Positions 23,860 through 34,165 of a stretch of 64,000 nt of DNA are shown here, in pieces. The position numbers were made by a program, and so were the translations under genes. The DNA comes from Triglochin maritima (lineage: Eukaryota > Streptophyta > Magnoliopsida > Alismatales > Juncaginaceae): the NCBI GenBank assembly GCA_963682175.1, contig OY821771.1, forward strand, positions 43,234,201-43,298,200, written 5' to 3'. The stretch's first letter is position 1; every line of letters begins with the position of its first letter. The notes beneath the pieces are model-generated. The model did no database searches, was not told the origin of the DNA, and saw only the letters and a list, made by a program, of their open reading frames with translations.

Positions 23860-25433
23860 TCACACATATTATTCTCAGCATACTATTCAACAACCTCCAA
23901 CATTTGCCTCTTGGAAAGATACTCATATGATTATTCCAAATGATGTAAAATCACAATGAAAACACCCTACTAAGTACTTGTATTTACCTAGCTTGTTCAT
24001 CTTAAATTGCTTTCCACCAAAACTTACAATAACGAAATAATAAAATAATAAGTAAATGTACCTTACTATGTACATCTAATTATCCTACCTAGTTCATGGG
24101 TTACCTTCAATATTGTATAAGCTAAAAAAATACCACCAATTGTGCACCCATTTACACTCTGCTCATGTGAATTCACCTACTATTTTAAGGTGTAAATTTA
24201 CTCTTGAACGCATGGGTGACATTGCCTATGTGGTTGAATATACCACCCTTACTATTTTTATTTATAAAAGTTCCAATGGAATACTGGCATAATAGTCGTG
24301 AGTGAACATAATAAACATAGACGAAAGAAAAAAATAATCTTCTTTCTCTTCTTTTCTCTTGCTTGGAGAATTGTTTGATTTGTTCGTGTACTCGTGGTTA
24401 TAATTTTAGTAATTGGACAATTTCAGAAATATGTATATTACTTTCCTACAATATCTATGCCATTTTTATACAAATATCTAAGTTAAGTAGCTATGTCAAG
24501 AACAAACACAAAGTTACAAAAACAACACAAAATACAAAAACAATGATACCCAAACATACAAATACACCAATTGGAAATGCAAAAGATCGTAGAGATATCT
24601 CTTCAATAGTCCAAGTGTCCAACCGTCAACAACCACTCGGTTAACTATTGTGTTTGGGACACAAATGTTTAGAGTGCAGATTTACACGTGACAATTTTCA
24701 AAGGTTATTTCATTCATGATTACAAATACTTGCGACATTAATGAATGGTGGATCCAACCAAGTAATAAAACCACACTCATGATGTCTTCAACAAAAAACA
24801 ACCACAGAATCGTCTCGTTGAGTTTTCAGTTATCGTAGATTTCCATAAAGCACATATGTCACCACAAATGACTTAAGGATCATGAAGCACCATCGACTCT
24901 CCTACTTGATAGAAATGAGTGGGATGTCGAAAACACCATGTTAGACGAAGGTGAAAGATATCATGACAGAACCAGGTCCTTTAAGTAATGTGTGTTTTAA
25001 AGCACTCACCTGACATAATGTTGTTGGATTCTTATTCCTTAAATAATTACATTTATTTCAATAGTTGTTGCTAAACATTGTCCACCTAACAAATCACAAG
25101 TCGATTAAAGAAAATACCTTATGTCAAGTATTTAAAATATCTCCCCAACTCTACATTAAAATACCTCAACCAACTTGTGAAATTACCCTCTGTGTTTTAT
25201 GAAATCACATTCACATGTATGTGGAATCTCCCCTACATGTGTTGGTGTTTGAGGTTTAATTGTGCATTTATATCGATTAAGAATATACAAAGAAGTGTAC
25301 TATGTAAAGACGAACGCAATCATCGTGCAAACACAAGTGCACATTTTTAATGTATTATTATATATCGTTAATAATATTGATATCCATTTTTATATTCAAT
25401 CTGTATCCAAGTCCGCTCGTATTCATATGGTTT
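23860..25433. other. Unassigned AT-rich DNA
   Basis: No gene, RNA or clear repeat recognised. Its start (TTATTCACACATATT...TCTCAG) resembles 21825-21846 just left of the LTR. Confidence 0.4.
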
Positions 25434-25448
25434 CACTAGTGCAGAATT

Positions 25449-25771
25449 GGCACTCGTCGCCCAATAGACGTCGGCCTTTATAACCACCGACGTCTAGTGG
25501 GGAGAGGACAGAATGGACGTCGGTCTTCATTGAGGTCGACGTCTATGTAGTACTATAGACGTCGGGTTTGGGAATAACACGTTTAGCCGACGTCTATAGG
25601 GTATAGACGTCTCCATATAGACGTCGGCCGTTTGTGTACCTTGTGAATCCGACGTCTATAGGGTATAGACGTCTCCATATAGACGTCAGACGTAATGTAA
25701 GACCGACGTCTATACTCCATCCATATAGACGTCGAGGTATAGACGTCGGCGTTATATAACATCCGACGTCT
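25449..25771. repeat. GACGTC palindrome subterminal array
   Basis: About 14 copies of GACGTC, mostly as TAGACGTCGG or its inverse CCGACGTCTA, within about 320 bp, arranged as facing pairs. CACTA elements carry subterminal repeats that bind their own transposase accessory protein (established for En/Spm), and that is the likely role here. GACGTC is also the core of bZIP C-box sites. Confidence 0.75.
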
Positions 25772-27296
25772 ATATGTCTTAAAGAAATCGGGCATACACG
25801 TTTTCTTTCATTCATTTCAGACGAAACCCACCCAAACCCTAGCCGTCCCGCGACCGAACTCTCCTCCGCGACCGATCTCCGACCGATCCTCACCGTCTCC
25901 GGCACCGCAGCGAGCTCCCAAGCTCTCCTCCACTTCTCCGGCCCTCTTCTCCTTTTTCCTCCGTCTTCCTCCGTCTCTCTCCACATGTAAGTTTTAAGTT
26001 CGTTTTTGGTTGTTTTAAGTTCGTCTTCCTCCGTTTTTCTCCACATATTCTTTCTAAGTTAGTCTTCATCTCGTGTCGTTTACAGCCGTCACCGCACCAC
26101 CTCCGCGACGCCTTCGGGAACCACAAAGACCTCCTCCGGCATCACAACTTTTCCCTCCTCTGGTTCGTGCTCAATTTTAGATCCTTAATTTAGGATTAGT
26201 TTAGACCAAGAATCCAACGCCAACATGCATGTTGATTACTTGTTGAGATTTAATTGAAATAATATGTAATATTTCGTGGAAAAATAAACTTGAAAACCTA
26301 CAGAAAGCCCTGAGTTTAAATTCACCTTAGGATTGAAAATCAACTTTTTTTGCAACGAAATTGACACCGGTAGGTTAGTATATCTAGTGTGTTATGTGTT
26401 GATATTTGATAAACATATCCAACTAATGCAGCACTATTCTTCTCATGGCCGAACCTACGTTAAATATGTTAAAAGACCTACCCTAGTAACCCTACGTTGA
26501 TTTGACTCATTCATGGGATTGATTTGGTTTGGATTGAGTTGGGTTGGTTGGATGATTTAACCAAACTTTGTTTTCATTGGATTGATTTGGTTTGGATTAT
26601 GTTAAGAATTTGGTTTGGATTGAGTAGAGAAATACATGATGTGAATGTGAGTAGATAACTAGATATACATTTTTCTTGTTGATTTCAGGATTTGAAGAAT
26701 TTTACATATCAAATTTTAAGTGGAGGTTCTGCTAAAATTTCAATAAAATTTTATTCCCAATTATTATTAATAACATGATAGTTTGTGTTTAAAATGTTTT
26801 TCTATCAATTCAAGTAATTAGTTTTAATACTTGCTTTTAATATTTTAAAAGTTTATTGCCTTAATTTATTGAATTTTTAATATTATGATAATAACTCATT
26901 GCCCCCCTTAAACAACTTGGCCTTTAATAACCCAAAGCAAAAGATTAGACAATATTTGCTAAGTCATTCATCATATAGGATTTGCATGCATTGAATTTTT
27001 CTATTATTTACAATTTCTGTCGTAGATTGCTGGCGTAAGGTACGTACTATCTTTCACTCATCATTCATTAGAAAACACGCATTAGTTAGTAGGACTTGCA
27101 TTGGAACAAGAGTGAGGTGAGTGTTTGTTTGGTGTGTTGTTTGTTAGATTAAGGTATGAAAAACATGAGGTTCGTGCGGTGACCTAGTTATTTAGTAGAG
27201 CTAAACGACAAACATGAGGTATAGTTTAACTTTGAAAGACTTCAAACTTCAAATTTGTTAACAATTGTATTTTAACGGTTGTATACATATCTGTAA

Positions 27297-28136
27297 GGTG
27301 TCAAGCCCCCGGAGCAAAGGGTCAAACAACCAATCTCCGATCAACATTAATTCGCTTCCAAGTAGGTGCAAAATGTTGTATCAATGTATGGTAGGTAGGA
27401 AAGCACAATCCTTAAGTACCTGGGAGTTGGAGGGGGATAAAGGGTTGTCTCCCGCTTTGTACGTCACCAAAGAGGATATCATGCAGTTCATGGCGATGGA
27501 TTCGTTGTGTATCATGATTATCGACGTGCAAGTGAAGTAAGTGTTTTTTTGTATACAATGAAAAGTATTGAATAATTTTATCAAAAGTATAATAAATTAT
27601 AATTTTTATACTTGTAGACATCTTTACGACGCCAGAAGGTCAATCTTTCCCGAGGATCAAGTATTTGGATTTATCAGTCAATCTACATATATATACGGGA
27701 ATGACGATAAATCGGGTCAACTTGGGACATTCTTTAAAGAAGAAGGCAAAATATATTATCTGCTCCCTTATCATGAGAGGTAAACTTTGTAATTCAAAGT
27801 GAAAATTTATTTTGTAATAAGCTTCTAATTATATATATAACACAGGGCTCATTGGATGCTTGTCGTTGTATGCCCCACGACTAATTCGGCATATTGGTTT
27901 GATCTGTTGGGGTCGAATAAACCAAGGGACTCAATAAAGAAACTTCTAAATATGTAAGTTCGTTTAGTCGTGAATAAAGTAATTCGTGGATTTTTATTAG
28001 TATTATTGAATGATATTTTAACTTGTGCTACTCAGGGCAATTAAGGTTTACAGAGCTTTAGGTGGTAGGAGAACAACCACAAAAGCAGGAATAACATGAC
28101 ATGGAATGAGAGTACGTTCTATCCCATTTTTGTTAA
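27297..28136 (+). pseudogene. Ulp1/SENP-type (C48) protease relic of the CACTA element
   Basis: Exons ending at 27536, then 27618-27779, 27846-27953 and from 28036, join in phase. The last parts read YLLPYHER-AHWMLVVVCPTTNSAYWFDLLG and MAIKVYRALGGRRTTTKAGIT. The His (HWMLVVV) and Asp (YWFD) of the C48 protease triad are present; the Cys exon is missing. Plant CACTA elements commonly carry this domain, which in cellular proteins cleaves SUMO. Defects: a 5-bp duplication (ACATG twice, 28094-28103) brings in a TGA, and the MULE insertion ends the gene. Confidence 0.7.
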
Positions 28137-28146
28137 TTAAGTTAGG

Positions 28147-28206
28147 GAACTACTAAACGTCGCCCCAAAACTACTTAAATCGCCCCTTGAAATTACCAAA
28201 TTGCCC
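28147..28206 (+). repeat. MULE left TIR
   Basis: Matches the right end inverted (34096-34155) with only a few differences through TTGCCCTT. The transposase start codon lies about 95 bp inside, so the TIR-proximal DNA probably supplies the promoter. CTATAAATAAGG near 28249 is a good TATA candidate. Confidence 0.9.
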
Positions 28207-28300
28207 TTAACAATATATTTAATACCCATATCGTCCCGTGTCTATAAATAAGGCCTATGGTCTTGTATATTCATAATTTATCAGTAAAAACACCACGAAA

Positions 28301-31300
28301 ATGTCTGGCGAGGGTGATGCATCGGGTGAGGTAAGCCTGGCGCGGGGAAATTTTTGGGCCGAGCGTCTGCATTAGACGCCTCCCCCATGGTGAGGGCGTC
28401 TGCATAGGACGCCCTCCCCATGGCCGAGGCGTCTAACGCAGACGCCTACACAATGGGAGAGGCGTCTTATGTAGACGTCCTCCCCATGGGTAAGGCGTCT
28501 GTATTAGACGCCCTTCCCTACGGCAAGGCGTCCTACGCAGACGCCTTACCGTTGGGGAAGGCGTTTAACACAGACGCCCCATCCATGGGGCAGGCGTCTA
28601 ATACAGACGCCTGTTTTTTTTTTTTTTGATTTTGTTTTTTTAATTTCGACTTAATTTTTTAATTTTTTTAATTTCGATTTTCTTTTTTTATTTTTTTAAT
28701 TTCGATTTTCTTTTTGTAGGTTCCAGATTTCGGTGGTGATGGAGTGGATTACAGTGAGTTATTTCAAACTACACAAATCTTTGAAACAGTCGATGAAGCA
28801 TGTAAATGGGACAAACAAGTAGCTATCGGAGCTGGGTTTTTTTTGGTCGTGTCGTCGTACAAAACAAGATCAGATAGTCGGATGGATTGTTATTTGAGAT
28901 GCGACCGGCGAAATCAAATGGAGTCTCGGGATATGGATACTGCACTTCGAAGAAACACCAAAAGAAAGGGTTGCGGTTGCCGTTTCTTAATAAAAGTGGT
29001 GGAGCGACGAGATCGTGATGGATGAGTTGTGGTTTATAATAGTGCTCACGGACATCACAACCACAGACTGGCAGTTTATCCAGAGGGTCATCGTCAAATT
29101 AGTGGTCTAAGTTCTGGGGCGAAGAAGATTGTTCGTGATATGACAGAGGCGCAAGCAAAACCACGGAACATCTTGAAGGCAGTAAAAGAAAAATTCCCGG
29201 AGGACAATCCAAATCAAAGGCATATTTATAATTTCAGAGATTACATGAGGAGGACAAAATCTGAAGATCGGAATCCCGTCCAGCAGTTTCTCTACCAAGC
29301 AGTGCAGTGTGAGTACTTACATTGGATTATGGCGGATCCAGAAACTGATGTCGTCACTCACGCTTTTTTGGCACATCCGACGTCAGTCCAGTTGTTGCGG
29401 ACATATCCTTTCGTTATCTGCATGGATTCGACTTACAAGACGAACAAGTATAAGATGTCTTTGTTCGAAATGATTGGGGTCACACCAGCAAACATGAATT
29501 TCCTTATTGGATATGCGATTTTGATGGATGAATCTTACTCCAGTTATTTGTGGGTGATGGAGAAGTTGAGAGATATGTTATTGGGGACTGTCAGCCCGAC
29601 TGCAATAATAACAGACCGGGAGTTAGGCCTTATGCGACCAGTGAGAGAGATTTTTCCTGACTCTGCTCATTTACTCTGCACATGGCACATCAACAAAGAC
29701 GTATTGAATTACGCATACCACGTATTCGGCAAGAATAAGGAGATGGCAGAGACTTTGAGGCGTGGAAGATGGAGGAAGATCATGCTTTCTACTTCAGAAG
29801 CCGAGTATGATAGAGCTGTGTATGCTCTGAAAGATTTGTATAGATCGTGGCCGGCTATCACGGAGTATCTGGACACCACGTGGTTGGTGCATAAAGAAAA
29901 GTTTGTGCTGAATTGGACGAACAAAGTCCTTCATTTTGGGAACACCACGAATTGTAGGGTCGAAAGTGCTCATTCGGCTCTAAAAGAGTGGATTTCTACA
30001 TCGACTGCAGCTCTGGACACTCTTTTCGAGCGCGTCAACGCGGCTACTGAAATGCAGCTGACGAATATTCGAAACTTTCTTGAAGACTCGAGACGGCGAA
30101 ATTTGACTAATTTCGGACATGCTCTATATCGTCACATAAATGGTAGAGTTTCGCATCACTGTTTGCAGTTGCTGAGTCAGGAGGTGAAGAGAATGCAACA
30201 GTTAGATGATGAAGTTGAATATCGTTGCGAGTGCGTTTTTCTGACTTCTCATGGGATACCTTGCGCATGTACCATCCGTGGATGTCTTGAATCAGAAAAC
30301 GGAATTTACTTAGAGCAGATTCATCCGTTTTGGAGGACACTTGTCATTGGGGAAGGAGCCGGGAACGCAGAGTTTGTGTCTCAGGCAGCTCAAGACGCCG
30401 AACATTTTCGCAGTCTGGTTGATGAGATTACAGGAAGTGACCCTACCGTAATTCGATCTGCCTCTCGGGTTTTATTCGAGCAGCTACACCCCGAACATTC
30501 GAATTTGAAAGAGCCTGCAGTAAAAACAAAGCTACGAGGTCGACCAAGGGGAAAGTCGACACGACGGGACCCTAGTACGTTTGAGTATGCAGAGCGAGGT
30601 AGTGGTCGATCTTCAGGTAGTGGGAGTAGAGGTCGTGGTCGTTCTTCCGGTAGTGGAAGCAAAGGTCGTGGTCGATCTTCTGGTACTTCGTCTGTGAGGG
30701 GAGGATCAGGTATACCATCCCTATATTTATTATTATTATAATTTTGTTATTTATTTCAGTAAATATGTATCTTTTGTTATTATATGTAACTGTATTTTTT
30801 GTTCATATTGTAGTGACTGGGCGGGCTGACGTAGACGACTTCCCATATGGAGATAGAATTCCAGGAATCATTATGTCATTCCTACACCAGTGGAATGATG
30901 TACATGCTGATGGAAACTGTGGATTTCGATGTGTCGCCGATGTTTTCCACGGTGGTGAAGACAAATGGCAACTCGCCCGTCGTTCGATTTCAAATGAGAT
31001 AGCTGCGAACCCATCTTTTTATGAGCACGTATACTACGACGGTGTGGCGGAGGCTCGTCACCGGATTAATTGGGGCGGGGGACCTTGTGGCGAGAATCAC
31101 TATATGGAGACGTGGACGGACTTGTTTCCCATTGCAAATTTTTACAAGTGTGCAGTTATGTTCTTCTCTCTCGGAAATGATGGTTCATTGTACCCATGTC
31201 TTACAGTTCTACCTTGGGAGAGTCCGCCTACCGTGACGAGACCGTGCAGAGAGTTGATTATTGCTCATTTAGGTAGTTACGCTCATTACATTCGTTTGGA

Positions 31301-31433
31301 ATTGAATGAGGGATTCCCCGTACCTCCTATAACGACTCTGTGGTATCAAATAAGAGATGAGAGTGTTATTGGATGGGAGCTGGAGTACCAAAATAGGATA
31401 GCATATTGGCAACAATTATGTAATATGTTTTGA
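28301..31433 (+). CDS. MULE transposase fused to OTU protease domain (one in-frame TGA)
   Basis: Exons 28301-28330, 28720-30709 and 30814-31433 join in phase to 879 codons plus stop. The N-terminal zinc-binding-like part has CYLRCDRR and KGCGCRF. The DDE catalytic core has Asp in CMDSTYKTNKY (about 246), Asp in ITDRELG (about 309) and Glu in CRVESAHSALK (about 425). A SWIM zinc finger CEC...IPCAC lies at about 513-527, then an Arg/Gly/Ser-rich linker at about 615-670. The OTU domain has DGNCGFRC (Asp 706, Cys 709) and a C-terminal His in YAHYIRL (about 831). The transposase would cut and integrate the element; OTU domains cleave ubiquitin linkages in other families. TGA at 29023 (codon 112) replaces a probable Trp before VVVYNSAHGH. 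The fusion depends on the 104-bp intron 30710-30813; unspliced, the frame stops at 30741. Confidence 0.85.
28331..28719 (+). other. First intron of the transposase-OTU gene
   Basis: Donor GAG/GTAAGC and acceptor TTTTTGTAG/GTTCC, phase 0. It consists of a GC-rich hairpin array followed by about 100 bp of T-rich sequence with TTAATTTCGATTTTC repeated. The equivalent intron of copy 1 (about 162-266) lacks the array. Confidence 0.8.
28359..28613. repeat. Eight-hairpin GC array in the first intron
   Basis: About eight units, each an inverted repeat of the form AGGCGTCT-N5-AGACGCCT, separated by spacers resembling CCCCATGGG. The period is about 33 bp, a multiple of three, so one frame stays open (28420-28629) with an 11-residue repeat of the type MGKASYADALP. 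Stems are strong and CpG-rich. The loops vary, mostly TA-rich or CGCA-like. Confidence 0.85.
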
Positions 31434-31823
31434 TATGTTTGTATAATTATGTAATATGTTTTGATATGTTTGTATAATTATGTAATATGTTTTGATATGT
31501 TTGTACATTATATAGTGTTGCTTTATTATGTAATATGTTTTGATATGTTTGCTTTATTTGCATTATATATAATAGTACGACAGGTTATCAAACACAAATA
31601 CAAATAATAAGCGTGCAACAGATAAGCAAAACACAAATACAAACAATAAGCGTACGACATGTTAGCAAACACAAACACAAATACAAATAATAAGCGTACA
31701 ACAGATAAACAAATATAAATGCAAATACTAAGTGTACCACAGATAAGCAAACACAAATACTAAGCGTACAACAGATAAACAAATATAAATGCAAATACTA
31801 AGAGTACGGTACAACAGATCAGC
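31434..31823. repeat. Tandem repeats between the convergent MULE genes
   Basis: Three to four copies of a ~32-bp unit containing TATGTAATATGTTTTGATATG span about 31420-31550, then four to five copies of a ~60-bp unit containing CAAATACAAATAATAAGCGT span about 31590-31805. They fill the space between the two stop codons and probably lie in both 3' UTRs, where transcripts may overlap. Confidence 0.7.
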
Positions 31824-34008
31824 CTACTCATCATCCGAATCATGGTCGGAGATGCCTAACTGAGTATGCCACGACTGTATGATCTCATCCAAATCTCCGC
31901 ATGCAGCTCTGGCATCGTCTGGCAGCTCATCCCTTATCTGCAAGATTGGGTCTACAGCCCGTATCATCTTACCCATCCACTGCACATAACAATAACATTA
32001 GCGTACATTAACAAATTATACGGTACAAATAAATATAGATAAAATGAAAAAATTACCAGATCGCCACACGTCCTATCTGGTGGTCGATCTGCTCTCCGGG
32101 AGGCACCACGGACGATGATAGGATGTGAGTAACTACCGAACCAATCAAGATAACGTGCATCACACTCGGAGGGGTCGCGACTACGTCTGAAGTCGCCAAG
32201 GAACAATCGGCATGATCTCGGAAATGTCCGCCAAGTCGATTCCGCTGTAGAAGCGGGGAACCTGACGTCGTACGTCGCTGCTGTCGCAGACCGCACCGCA
32301 TGCTCTGGTGTCGGAATGTCAACCGGGATCACCTGAACATATCCTAACTGACGCAAGACCCGATCGGGCATATAAGGCTCTATGATATCCCGATAACGAA
32401 TAAGACCCATCAATAAAGTCCTCGGGACATCCGCTGCTGGGTCAGGACCATAGGGTAACCACTCCACCTAAAGTTTAACACATTAATAATAATACATCTT
32501 AAAATTAAATAAATGGTGTAAAGTTTGATACCTCTGATGCAGTCATCTGATCTAGCCGTGCGCGGATGGAACGCAATCGTCCATCGCTCTTGTCCTCGCT
32601 CCGGACAACCCACATACCCGAACGTGGATGACCCTCGTCGATAATCTTCCGCTCACGATGCGGGCGGAATGCAGGAAAGTACTCGTATATCCACGCCTGC
32701 AGCAGCGTAAGACAACCTGCAATCCCAGAACAATCCGCACGGCTAGCTATCCCAAGCTGCCGGTACAGGTATGCCAACGTCGCTGACCCCCACGAGTACT
32801 CACGAACGGTCTCCGGGTCCCTAGCCTCCAGTAGATCGCGTGGTCTGATCCGACAACCACTCTTGTCGACAAACAAGACGGCTCCGAGCATCAAGAATAG
32901 GTACGCCGTCAACTGTGTATCATCGGCCCGCGGAGGTCGTGCCCGTCTGCATAGGTCCTCAAGGGAGTCGATGCCGACACCACCACCACTCCATAAAGCT
33001 GTATCTCTCGCCAGACCATCAGGTGTGACACCAAGCAACTCTGCCACATAACACCTCAGCTCAGACGTCGACCCCTGAGCACTAACCAGACGACCATCCA
33101 CAGGAATGCGCAGGATCTGGAAAACATCGTGAAGCGTGATCGTCATCTCTCCGAAAGGCATGTGGAAAGTGTTGGTGTCAGGCTGCCACCGCTCCACAAA
33201 CGCCGAAATCAAAGGCATGTCGAGATAAGGGAACATGTTGTACGGTAAGTGCCCCAAATGCGTGGCACTAATCTCCTCTCTGATATCAGCACTCAGTGTA
33301 GACCGCCAACCCTGTAGTGCTGTACAGGCTCTGTGCCGATTCTGGCACTTCAGAACCTTCCGATCCTCTCCGTCCCAGATCCGTCTAGCAATGTGACCCC
33401 AGAAACTAGGAATGACGCTCCCATCTAAAGGACCACCAGGCATCATACTGCTCACGATCCAAGAATCGTCCTGGACCCTCTTCTTCTTCTGAGCGCGGGG
33501 ATCAACAGTGCACGAGCTCGAATCCCCGGTCGTAAACCTCCCACCCCTACCCTTCCGCACCATCCATCCGGCGGAAGTAGAAGTACCCGCTCGACCACGT
33601 CCTCCGCTATAATCCCCCTGCCTCTCCACCTCCGGCCGCACTAACTCATACGGGCCATCATCGTCGCTCTCGTCGTCGAAACTATCCACATGCTCATCAT
33701 CGAAGGAATCATCCTCCTCACGACGACGTAATGCCTCCCTCTCCCTCCTGACCGAAGCAGATATCCCCCGTCTACGTGGATGACGCGGTGCTGAATCATC
33801 AACTAAAGAACGGAAAGCGTGTAATGGTATCGACTTGCCTTTCCCATAGGGGGAGCGGCTTCCTCGGACGCCCGCCCCATGCGGGGGGCGTCTCCCTCGG
33901 ACGCCGACGACTTTTTTTTTATTTTTAAAAAACAAATAAATAACGTAATGTTACCTCATACGGGTACACCGGGGGAACTGCTGGCTGCTTCCCTGGCCTC
34001 CGAGACAT
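31824..34008 (-). CDS. Plant mobile domain (PMD) protein of the MULE
   Basis: Minus-strand exons 34008-33955, 33833-32532, 32467-32057 and 31979-31824 join in frame to 640 codons plus stop. The protein starts MSRRPGKQPAVPPVYPYE. An Arg/Ser/Asp-rich low-complexity part (about 20-140) contains DEHVDSFDDESDDDG. The PMD core (about 180-500) has LGHLPYNMFPYLDMPLI, HMPFGEMTITLHDVFQIL, EWLPYGPDP and VLRQLGYVQVIPVD. The tail is acidic (HDSDDE). This family is often annotated as aminotransferase-like or PP7 long-form homologue. It has no shown enzymatic activity; host relatives MAIN/MAIL1 act with PP7-like phosphatases in silencing. Its role in the transposon is unknown. No internal stop. The first acceptor (GGCAAG/TCG) is weak and chosen for phase. 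Confidence 0.85.
33841..33915. repeat. GC hairpin patch in the first intron of the PMD gene
   Basis: Contains GGACGCCCGCCCCATGCGG and GGGGCGTCTCCCTCGGACGCC-type inverted units resembling the array at 28359-28613 (same GGCGTC/GACGCC stems and CCCCATG spacer), then a run of T on one side. On the proposed model it lies in the intron 33834-33954. If that intron is retained the frame stays open from 33935. Confidence 0.7.
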
Positions 34009-34095
34009 TCGTAATCTTGTGTAGTAGGTATAGGAAGAGAAAGTTTTGAAAAAAGAGTGAAATTGTGAGATATATAAGCAAAAATAGGAGGAAGG

Positions 34096-34155
34096 GCAAT
34101 TTGGTAATTTCAAGGGGCGATTTAAGTAATTTTGGGGCGATGTTTAGCAGTTCAG
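34096..34155 (-). repeat. MULE right TIR
   Basis: Inverse of the left TIR: CTGAACTGCTAAACATCGCC read inward on the minus strand. The PMD start codon is about 90 bp inside. TTATATATCTC (minus strand, near 34070) is a possible TATA box. Confidence 0.9.
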
Positions 34156-34165
34156 TTAAGTTAGG

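Larger units (their letters stand above)
25434..28146 (+). mobile_element. CACTA-like element, 5' part, interrupted by the MULE
   Basis: It begins CACTAGTGCAGAATTGG, a CACTA-type terminus, followed by a dense subterminal GACGTC repeat block. A leader-like C/T-rich segment (25800-26160) and a gene with a Ulp1-type protease domain come next. The 10-bp duplication TTAAGTTAGG shows that the MULE at 28147 inserted into it. The sequence after 34165 should be its continuation, but I find neither the catalytic Cys exon nor the opposite CACTA terminus there, so the right part is lost or unrecognisable. Confidence 0.65.
28147..34155 (+). mobile_element. Nearly complete MULE with TPase-OTU and PMD genes
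   Basis: Terminal inverted repeats of about 58 bp (left from GAACTACTAAACGTCGCCCC, right as its inverse) and an exact 10-bp duplication TTAAGTTAGG (28137-28146, 34156-34165) define a 6,009-bp element. Target duplications of 9-11 bp are diagnostic of Mutator-like elements. Two genes start just inside the TIRs and converge: transposase-OTU (plus, 28301-31433) and PMD (minus, 31824-34008). The high TIR identity and mostly open frames suggest recent mobility. The one obvious defect is a TGA at 29023-29025. A diverged, internally deleted relative is at 1-2420. Confidence 0.92.

Noticed and set aside
25594..26126. 150- and 78-codon minus-strand frames
   Set aside because: Antisense to the CACTA leader and GACGTC array; low complexity, no motif.
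28420..28629. 69-codon frame with an 11-residue repeat as an independent gene
   Set aside because: Lies inside a well-bordered intron and ends in poly-Phe from the T tract; kept only as a retention possibility.
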